Below, piece by piece: positions 1 to 5,212 of a stretch of 9,835 bases of DNA. Source of the DNA: Bacteroidales bacterium UBA6117 (GTDB taxonomy: Bacteria; Bacteroidota; Bacteroidia; Bacteroidales; VadinHA17). The stretch spans positions 6,076 to 15,910 of the forward strand of contig DIWB01000022.1 of the NCBI GenBank assembly GCA_002428385.1. Reading direction: 5' to 3'. Below the pieces are notes generated by a model, which ran no database searches, was not told where the DNA came from, and was given only the letters and a program-made list of their open reading frames with translations. Position 1 is the first letter of the stretch. Each line of letters starts with the position of its first letter. Both the position numbers and the translations under genes were made by a program.

Positions 1-49
1 GAAGACGGAAGACCGAAGACTGAAGACGGAAGACGGAAGACCGAAGACA
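1..49. repeat. Seven tandem copies of a 7-bp unit GAAGACN
   Basis: Seven consecutive heptamers of the form GAAGACN (last base G, C, T, G, G, C, A) fill the first 49 bases, so the array may continue upstream of the window. A run of ten A (68-77) follows before mnhB. Two forward frames stay open through the array: one ends at TAA 67-69 and the other at TAG 62-64. It could therefore be the charged tail of an upstream gene or plain intergenic repeat; the sequence cannot decide. Seven is not a multiple of three, so gain or loss of a unit would shift any frame through it. Confidence 0.9.
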
Positions 50-83
50 AAAGAAAAGGGATAGTTTAAAAAAAAAAGTTCCA

Positions 84-521
84 ATGAAAGGGATGACAAT
101 TATAGTAAAGAAGACAACCCAGCTTATAGCTGGCATAGTATTTCTTTACGGTATCTATGTGATAGTCCACGGACATCTTTCCCCTGGAGGAGGCTTTGCC
201 GGGGGTGTCATAATTGCAGGTTCATTCATCCTTCTTATCCTGGCAAATGGAAGTGATTTCATAAACCTGACCAGGGAAGAGACGGGCACGACTATAACGG
301 AGAACCTGGCGATCCTCTTTTTTCTTTTAATCTCCCTGGCAGGAATGCTACTCGGAGCCAAAATCTTTTTTAATAACTGGCTGCCGGCAGGTAAAGTGGG
401 AGAACTGATAAGCGCAGGCGTAATACCTCTTTACAACATATTCGTAGGAATTGAGGTTGCTGCTTCAATACTGACAATTTTTCTGGCACTGGTAATATTT
501 AAGGAAGAAATAACAAAATGA
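84..521 (+). CDS. mnhB: Mrp/Mbh-type antiporter subunit B (MnhB domain)
   Basis: This is a small integral membrane subunit of the Na+/H+ antiporter module shared by Mrp antiporters and Mbh-type hydrogenases. The 145-residue product has about four membrane segments. It carries two family hallmarks: the loop VHGHLSPGGGFAGG (residues 28-41) and the C-terminal segment GVIPLYNIFVGIEVAAS (about 112-128). Length fits the family. The start at ATG 84 gives MKGMTIIVKKTT; the in-frame ATG at 93 is equally possible, and neither has a convincing ribosome site. The stop overlaps the mnhC start (ATGA). It is the first complete gene in the window; MnhA-like and hydrogenase subunits probably lie upstream. MnhB versus MbhF/MbhI naming cannot be settled from this gene alone. 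Confidence 0.93.
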   Translation: MKGMTIIVKKTTQLIAGIVFLYGIYVIVHGHLSPGGGFAGGVIIAGSFILLILANGSDFINLTREETGTTITENLAILFFLLISLAGMLLGAKIFFNNWLPAGKVGELISAGVIPLYNIFVGIEVAASILTIFLALVIFKEEITK

Positions 522-856
522 CAGTTTACCTTCTTTGCTTTATTCTTTTCCTGGTCGGACTTTACGGAGTCATTACCAGGAGAAACCTTGTCAAGATAGT
601 CATTTCACTATCGGTTATGGAGTTCAGCGTTTTCCTTTTTCTGGCATTGATAGGATATGTCCATCATGGTGAAGCACCGATAGTTGATCCGGCCAGCCCT
701 GACGCTATCTATGTCGATCCCCTGCCGCAGGCAATGGTCCTTACTGCCATTGTGATTGGTCTTGCCACCACAGCAATGCTGATGTCTGTGATAATAAGGA
801 TTTACAGGAAATACAGAACTCTTGATATAAGAGAAATTAACAATCTAAGAGGCTGA
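518..856 (+). CDS. mnhC: Mrp/Mbh-type antiporter subunit C (NuoK-like)
   Basis: The 112-residue, three-helix membrane protein belongs to the MnhC/NuoK/MbhG family, which forms part of the ion-translocation path beside the large antiporter subunit. E35, in the second helix (SVMEFSVFL), sits where NuoK has its essential membrane glutamate. The signature DPLPQAMVLTAIVIG (residues 67-81) is typical of MnhC rather than of NuoK from complex I. The start ATG overlaps the mnhB stop by four bases, so the two are probably translationally coupled. mnhD starts two bases after the stop. Nothing in the protein looks damaged. Confidence 0.94.
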   Translation: MTVYLLCFILFLVGLYGVITRRNLVKIVISLSVMEFSVFLFLALIGYVHHGEAPIVDPASPDAIYVDPLPQAMVLTAIVIGLATTAMLMSVIIRIYRKYRTLDIREINNLRG

Positions 857-858
857 AA

Positions 859-2397
859 ATGAATTCGCTGATCCCCTTGTTTGTAGCTGTACCACTTGCC
901 GGAGCCTTCCTGACAATGATCCTTGCCAGGTATCTGAAGAACATCAACAAGTATATCGGTCTTCTGGTGATGCTCATGCTTGCAGCTATGAGCCTTATTG
1001 CAATAACCACCGCAAGGGGAGATATTTCAGTCTGTAAAGTTGGTGGATGGGAGCCTGTAAACGGCATTCCCATAGGCATATACATGGTATTGGACAACTT
1101 TACCGCCCTTTTACTGTGTATTATCAACATTGTCGGGTTTCTTTCAATAGTTTATTCACTCACATATATAAGCCGGTACACATCGGAGAGTAATTATTAC
1201 GCTCTTTTCTGTCTGATGGTGGCAGGGATGAACGGTGTTGTTCTGAGCGGCGATCTCTTCAATATTTTTGTTTTCCTCGAGATTGCTGCGATCTCCTCCT
1301 ATGCACTTGTTGCATTCGGAGTTGAAAAGGAACAGCTTGAAGCCACTTTCAAATACCAGGTGCTTGGAGGGCTGGCCTCATTGCTTATCTTGTTTGGAAT
1401 CGGACTTATTTACTGGAAGGCAAAAACCCTGAACATTGCGGATGTCAAAGCTGCTATGGGAAGCAGTCCCGACAAGGTCCATTATATGCTTATCCAGCTT
1501 CTCTTTCTCTGCGGATTCGGACTGAAAGCCGCAGTGATACCATTTCACGCGTGGCTGCCCGATGCCCATTCTTCCGCGCCCTCTCCGATTTCGGCTATGC
1601 TTTCCGGAGTGCTGATAAAGGCCGTCGGGATCTATGTGCTGATAAGGATCTTCTTCAACATGTTCCTGATAAGCAATGAAATTGCAGTGCTGATTACCAC
1701 CCTTGGCGCCCTGTCGATGGTAATCGGCGTTTTCCTGGCGATCGGACAGTGGGACATCAAGAGGCTGCTGGCTTACCACAGCATAAGCCAGATGGGCTAT
1801 GTAATACTTTCAGTCGGGATGGGGATGATACTACTTGCCAGGGGGACAAACCCTGAAATTGCATCTCTGGCAATTGCCGGAGGTCTTTTTCATCTCATTA
1901 ACCATGCAGCGTTCAAGAGCCTTCTTTTCCTTAACGCCGGAGCCATTGAATACAGAACTGGGACCCGGAATCTGAAGGAGATGGGGGGGCTTGCACGGTA
2001 TATGCCGGCAACCTCCGCGACCTCATTCATTGCATCTATGTCTATTTCCGGAATACCTCCCTTCAACGGCTTCTTCAGCAAGCTGATAATAATAATTGCC
2101 GCTGTAATGGGTAAGTTTTACCTTCTTGCACTTATTGCCGTTATTGTAAGCATAATAACCCTTGCCTCATTCCTTAAATTCCAGAGGTATGCCTTTTATA
2201 ACAAGGAACATGCCGGAGAGCAAAGAAACCTTAAAGAAGTGCCGTTTCCCATGGTCTTCAGCATGGTTGTTCTTGGTATTCTTTGCGTCATCTTAAGCCT
2301 TGTTGCCATTCCGCAGGTGCGGGATATTGTCCTGACCCCTGCCATTAATGTCCTTACCGATCCTCAGGTGTATACTTCAACCATATTAGGGATATGA
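859..2397 (+). CDS. mnhD: Large proton-conducting antiporter subunit D (MnhD/MbhH, NuoM-like)
   Basis: This is the main ion-pumping subunit of the module, a polytopic protein of about 14 helices homologous to NuoL/M/N. The 512 residues match full family length. Expected functional residues are visible: E141 (VFLEIAAIS) in the helix equivalent to TM5; K223 and H230 in GLKAAVIPFHAWLPDAH; K254 (VLIKAVG); the KRLLAYHSISQMGY block (301-314); H345/H349 and K353 in the half-channel region; and K408 in FNGFFSK, where NuoM has a glutamate and MrpD a lysine. The hydrophilic C-terminal tail is short, with no NuoL-type lateral helix. The gene begins two bases after mnhC and ends one base before mnhE. Sequence cannot tell whether it moves H+, Na+ or both. 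Confidence 0.95.
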   Translation: MNSLIPLFVAVPLAGAFLTMILARYLKNINKYIGLLVMLMLAAMSLIAITTARGDISVCKVGGWEPVNGIPIGIYMVLDNFTALLLCIINIVGFLSIVYSLTYISRYTSESNYYALFCLMVAGMNGVVLSGDLFNIFVFLEIAAISSYALVAFGVEKEQLEATFKYQVLGGLASLLILFGIGLIYWKAKTLNIADVKAAMGSSPDKVHYMLIQLLFLCGFGLKAAVIPFHAWLPDAHSSAPSPISAMLSGVLIKAVGIYVLIRIFFNMFLISNEIAVLITTLGALSMVIGVFLAIGQWDIKRLLAYHSISQMGYVILSVGMGMILLARGTNPEIASLAIAGGLFHLINHAAFKSLLFLNAGAIEYRTGTRNLKEMGGLARYMPATSATSFIASMSISGIPPFNGFFSKLIIIIAAVMGKFYLLALIAVIVSIITLASFLKFQRYAFYNKEHAGEQRNLKEVPFPMVFSMVVLGILCVILSLVAIPQVRDIVLTPAINVLTDPQVYTSTILGI

Positions 2398-2398
2398 T

Positions 2399-2884
2399 AT
2401 GAGATATCTTACGTTTTTTATACTCGGTCTTGTTTTCTGGCTTCTTTTAACTTTCAGGATTTCCCTGCCGAATGTTATTGTCGGTTCGGCAGCATCATTG
2501 ATCTGCACCCTGATCTTTGCAAGGTATTTTTTTGAAAATACCGGTAAGCTGATCAACCCGCGGCGCTGGTTCTGGTTCCTGGTCTACCTGGCAGTCTTTA
2601 TCTGGTCGTGTATCAAGGCGAATTTTGATGTTGCCTACAGGGTACTGCATCCCCGGATGCCTATAAAACCGGGGATTGTAAAGGTCAGAACCACCCTTAA
2701 ATCGGAATTTGCCAGGATGCTTCTTGCCAACTCAATAACAATGACTCCGGGAACACTTACAGTCGATATTATAGGAGACGATTTTTATATACACTGGATC
2801 TTTATACGTTCACAGGATCCCGAAATATATACCAGGATGATAACCGGGGTATTTGAAAAATATATTAAAAATTTCGTTGAATGA
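2399..2884 (+). CDS. mnhE: Mrp/Mbh-type antiporter subunit E
   Basis: MnhE/MbhA family subunit of 161 residues. Hydrophobic N-terminal helices occupy about residues 4-45 and 57-75, followed by a soluble C-terminal domain. The conserved block NSITMTPGTLTVDIIGDDF (about 111-129) followed by YIHWI is the family signature. The role is structural or assembly within the antiporter complex. It starts one base after mnhD, and its stop overlaps the mnhF start (ATGA). Length and motifs are normal, so it appears intact. Confidence 0.93.
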   Translation: MRYLTFFILGLVFWLLLTFRISLPNVIVGSAASLICTLIFARYFFENTGKLINPRRWFWFLVYLAVFIWSCIKANFDVAYRVLHPRMPIKPGIVKVRTTLKSEFARMLLANSITMTPGTLTVDIIGDDFYIHWIFIRSQDPEIYTRMITGVFEKYIKNFVE

Positions 2885-3147
2885 ACACATGGCTTGAAAT
2901 ATTGCTGTACATCCAGATTGCCCTCAGCGGACTCTGTCTGTACAGGATCATCATGGGACCAACGATACCCGACAGGATGGTTGCCATTGATATTTTCGGC
3001 ATACTTGTAGTCGGTATATGTGCCATTATTTCAGTTCAAACCGGTAAAAGCTTTATTTTGGATATTGGAATTGCATGGATCATTCTGAGTTTTATCGGTA
3101 CACTGACTCTGGCAAAATACCTGAGCGGCAAAAAATTAAACCAATGA
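2881..3147 (+). CDS. mnhF: Mrp/Mbh-type antiporter subunit F
   Basis: The small, three-helix MnhF/MbhB subunit has 88 residues. The conserved segment GPTIPDRMVAIDIFG (26-40) carries D31 and D37, and LDIGIAWIILSFIGTLTLAKYL (60-81) carries the conserved membrane aspartate D61. In this family the acidic residues are thought to bear on sodium or proton handling. It overlaps mnhE by four bases and is followed one base later by mnhG, so all three small subunits are probably made from one transcript in similar amounts. Confidence 0.92.
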   Translation: MNTWLEILLYIQIALSGLCLYRIIMGPTIPDRMVAIDIFGILVVGICAIISVQTGKSFILDIGIAWIILSFIGTLTLAKYLSGKKLNQ

Positions 3148-3148
3148 T

Positions 3149-3466
3149 ATGGCAGCGATAATAGTAATAAGCATTGGTGTTCTGTTTAACCTTTTCGGAT
3201 GCATAGGATTATTAAGGCTTCCGGATGTTTATAACAGACTGCAGGCAGCAACAAAATGTGTTACACTCGGGTGTTGCAGCATACTCCTGGGAGTATTCCT
3301 GCATAATGGTATCTCAGCAGCAGGCATTAAGGCAATTATTGCCATTCCCCTGCTCTTCTTCAGTGCAACGGTTGCAGCGCACGCTCTTGTAAGGGGGACT
3401 TACCATTTTGGGGTTAAAATGAGCGACAGGAGCATTAAGGATGATTATAAGGACGCGGTAAAATGA
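3149..3466 (+). CDS. mnhG: Mrp/Mbh-type antiporter subunit G
   Basis: MnhG/MbhC family membrane protein of 105 residues with three predicted helices. The family signature GLLRLPDVYNRLQAATKCVTLG lies at about residues 20-41, and the third helix (about 60-80) ends in AAHALVRGTYHFG. The C-terminus is charged (MSDRSIKDDYKDAVK). It closes the canonical B-C-D-E-F-G order of Mrp operons. Its stop overlaps the next gene's start (ATGA), tying the antiporter module directly to an iron-sulfur electron carrier. A stand-alone Mrp antiporter would not have such a partner. Confidence 0.92.
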   Translation: MAAIIVISIGVLFNLFGCIGLLRLPDVYNRLQAATKCVTLGCCSILLGVFLHNGISAAGIKAIIAIPLLFFSATVAAHALVRGTYHFGVKMSDRSIKDDYKDAVK

Positions 3467-4071
3467 AGTATCCAAAGCTAAGAGAACTGAAGGAGGCCGT
3501 TATTTCACTTGTTACACCGGCTTATACCACTAAATACCCTTTTGAAAAACATATTCCATTCGAGAAATTCAGGGGTAAACCGGTAGTGGATAACGAAAAC
3601 TGCGTTGGATGTGAAACCTGTGCCAACGTTTGTCCGCCTCAGGCTATTACTTTTACAGACGATCCTGAAAAGAAAATCCGCACCATAGTGAGGGATTACG
3701 GAAAATGCATCTTTTGCGGACAATGCCAGGAACACTGCATAACAGGCTTAGGGGTCGTGCTCTCCGACATTATATTTGACATGGCTGCGCTGGACCGGAC
3801 ACAGGTGGTAGAATACCAGGAAAAGGAGCTTCTTATCTGCTCGAACTGTGGGGCCGTTATCACTACCAGGGAACACCTTCAGTTTCTTCACAGGAAACTG
3901 GGTCCGAAGGCATTTTCATCCATCTTAAACCTCAACATGCTGAACGAAAAACTGAAACTTTCAGAAGGACAGGATGTCGAGATAGAAGTCCGTGACGGGC
4001 TGAAGAGAAAGGACATGTTCAATATACTCTGCCCGAACTGCCTGAGACTCGTTTTGGTCAAATATCTATGA
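3463..4071 (+). CDS. HycF/MbhN-like 2x[4Fe-4S] electron-transfer subunit of a group 4 hydrogenase
   Basis: This is the predicted cytoplasmic ferredoxin-like subunit that passes electrons to the [NiFe] catalytic core. The 202 residues hold two tetranuclear cluster motifs: C47-x2-C50-x2-C53-x3-C57-P and C82-x2-C85-x2-C88-x3-C92. The proline that normally follows the fourth cysteine of the second motif is isoleucine here (HCITG). A C-terminal extension has two CxxC pairs (C126/C129 and C190/C193), probably a zinc or extra metal site. The same layout, including the FRGKP stretch before cluster I (residues 36-40), occurs in E. coli HycF, and the protein is longer than archaeal MbhN as I recall it. 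Four-base overlaps on both sides place it inside the operon. Exact partners are inferred. Confidence 0.88.
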   Translation: MKYPKLRELKEAVISLVTPAYTTKYPFEKHIPFEKFRGKPVVDNENCVGCETCANVCPPQAITFTDDPEKKIRTIVRDYGKCIFCGQCQEHCITGLGVVLSDIIFDMAALDRTQVVEYQEKELLICSNCGAVITTREHLQFLHRKLGPKAFSSILNLNMLNEKLKLSEGQDVEIEVRDGLKRKDMFNILCPNCLRLVLVKYL

Positions 4072-4541
4072 ACGGAGCGCTGCAAGACCTTGAGAAAATT
4101 CTAACCCAGACCGGCAGGAAGATCCTTTTTATCGGCATCGGCAATGTTCTTAAACAGGATGACGGTGCCGGAGTTTATATAAGCAACAGGATTGTAGAGA
4201 GAGACAATATCGTAAAGCTCACGGTGGAGGTAAGCATCGAGAATTATATTGGCAAGATTAATTCCCTGAACCCTGATATCCTCGTGCTTATCGATTGTAT
4301 GTGCACGGGATCACCCCCCGGAAGCGCTGTGCTTCTGCCTGTTGAAAGCGTGATTGACATCACTTTCAATACTCATAATATTTCTCTTAAGAACATAGCA
4401 TCCTTTTTTACAGCTGAAGTATTTATACTTGGGATTCAGCCGGTGAGTATTGACTTTGGTGAAAATATTTCCTACCTTGTAAAAATTGTATCTGACGAGA
4501 TTATTAACCTTATAAACAAAAGGAGGTCACCATGGCGGTAG
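4068..4541 (+). CDS. hycI: HycI-type [NiFe]-hydrogenase maturation endopeptidase
   Basis: Peptidase family M52 (HyaD/HybD/HycI). These enzymes clip the C-terminal peptide from the hydrogenase large subunit once nickel is inserted. The three nickel-sensing ligands known from HycI are all present: D32 in FIGIGNVLKQDDGAG (21-35), D76 in ILVLIDCM, and H103 in NTHNISL. The supporting motifs SIEN (56-59) and FILGIQP (119-125) also match HycI. The length, 157 residues, is usual. The start overlaps the preceding iron-sulfur gene by ATGA; the last ten bases overlap the next gene and contain its ribosome site. Its presence implies that the operon's large subunit is a genuine nickel enzyme with a cleavable tail. 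The symbol is used by similarity. Confidence 0.92.
   Translation: MNGALQDLEKILTQTGRKILFIGIGNVLKQDDGAGVYISNRIVERDNIVKLTVEVSIENYIGKINSLNPDILVLIDCMCTGSPPGSAVLLPVESVIDITFNTHNISLKNIASFFTAEVFILGIQPVSIDFGENISYLVKIVSDEIINLINKRRSPWR
4519..4527 (+). promoter_or_regulatory. Near-perfect Shine-Dalgarno AAAGGAGGT
   Basis: AAAGGAGGT lies inside the 3' end of hycI, with GGAGG five bases before the ATG at 4532. It matches the 16S anti-SD very well. The other operon genes have no comparable site and rely on stop-start overlaps, and Bacteroidetes usually make little use of SD pairing. It fixes the start of the zinc-ribbon gene. Confidence 0.75.
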
Positions 4542-4945
4542 AATATCTATGTAAAATGTGCAAGGGACACCTGAAGGTAAAGACATCCATTATCCTTGCC
4601 GCATCCAAGATGAACAGTTCGCAGAAAGGACTGGTTCTTCTTGACCCCGAGTTGGGAAATTATACGACCACTACACACCCCCCCTTCAAAATTGAAGAAG
4701 GTGCAGAATACACATTCACCTGTCCGATCTGCCATTCCCAGCTCAACAGTGGAAAATACAAGCACCTTGTCAGGATAATCAGGGTGGAAGAAGACGGGAA
4801 AGAGTATGATGTATATTTTTCAGAAATTGGCGGCGAAAAATGTACTTTCAAGCTGGGAGATGATAATATTGAGATCGCAGGCCCGGATGCTCCCAGGTAT
4901 ACCAAATATTTTGACGTTCCGGAAGAATACAAGAAATACCTCTGA
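4532..4945 (+). CDS. Conserved-looking zinc-ribbon protein, function unknown
   Basis: I do not recognise a named family. The 137-residue product looks soluble, with no signal peptide or membrane segment. Two knuckles, C7-x2-C10 (YLCKMCKG) and C64-x2-C67-H (FTCPICHS), would bring four cysteines together as a zinc ribbon. C104 is a fifth cysteine, and the tail is acidic and tyrosine-rich (residues 117-137). The strong SD and the ten-base overlap with hycI make this a real, co-transcribed gene. Being last in a hydrogenase operon suggests an assembly, metal-delivery or regulatory role, but that rests on position only. No recognisable DNA-binding helix-turn-helix is seen. Confidence 0.8.
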   Translation: MAVEYLCKMCKGHLKVKTSIILAASKMNSSQKGLVLLDPELGNYTTTTHPPFKIEEGAEYTFTCPICHSQLNSGKYKHLVRIIRVEEDGKEYDVYFSEIGGEKCTFKLGDDNIEIAGPDAPRYTKYFDVPEEYKKYL

Positions 4946-5020
4946 AAACAATTAAGCAGTAATTGAATGCAGGAACGATGAATAAAAAGTCTCTTGGTGG
5001 ACAATGGATTACACCACTAA

Positions 5021-5212
5021 TGGGAATGCCTCAGAACTTACTATGACCTCGGACATGGCGGACAGGCAATAATAGTCGTTCCCGGATCCAAACTGGTTTT
5101 TGTGATGACCGCCGGTAATTATATGCAGGTTGAACACAAACCATTTGAGATAATATCCCAATACATACTGCCCTCTTTGAAGGCCGGATTGCAGAAGCTT
5201 AAACGCAATTGA
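5021..5212 (+). pseudogene. C-terminal remnant of a beta-lactamase-fold serine hydrolase
   Basis: From about 5039 the + strand reads YYDLGHGGQAIIVVPGSKLV, then FVMTAGNY, then an FEIISQYILPSLKAG tail, ending at TGA 5210-5212. The GHGGQ...P...LV.V.T.GNY pattern followed by a YILP tail is the usual C-terminus of class C-like beta-lactamase/esterase family proteins. There is no start codon, no SxxK or YxN motif, and a stop (5018-5020) sits just upstream in the same frame. The preceding bases in another frame read GGQWITPLMGMPQN, which would join the remnant if one base near 5038 were removed. This suggests a frameshift as well as loss of the N-terminal part. The tail overlaps the minus-strand kinase ORF by 14 bases. 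Confidence 0.6.

Noticed and set aside
1378..1779. 133-codon minus-strand frame inside mnhD
   Set aside because: mnhD is full-length with conserved residues across this span; the minus frame is a shadow.
4949..4965. CAATTA/TAATTG hairpin just after the hydrogenase operon as a terminator
   Set aside because: Six mostly A-T pairs and no T tract; too weak to call.
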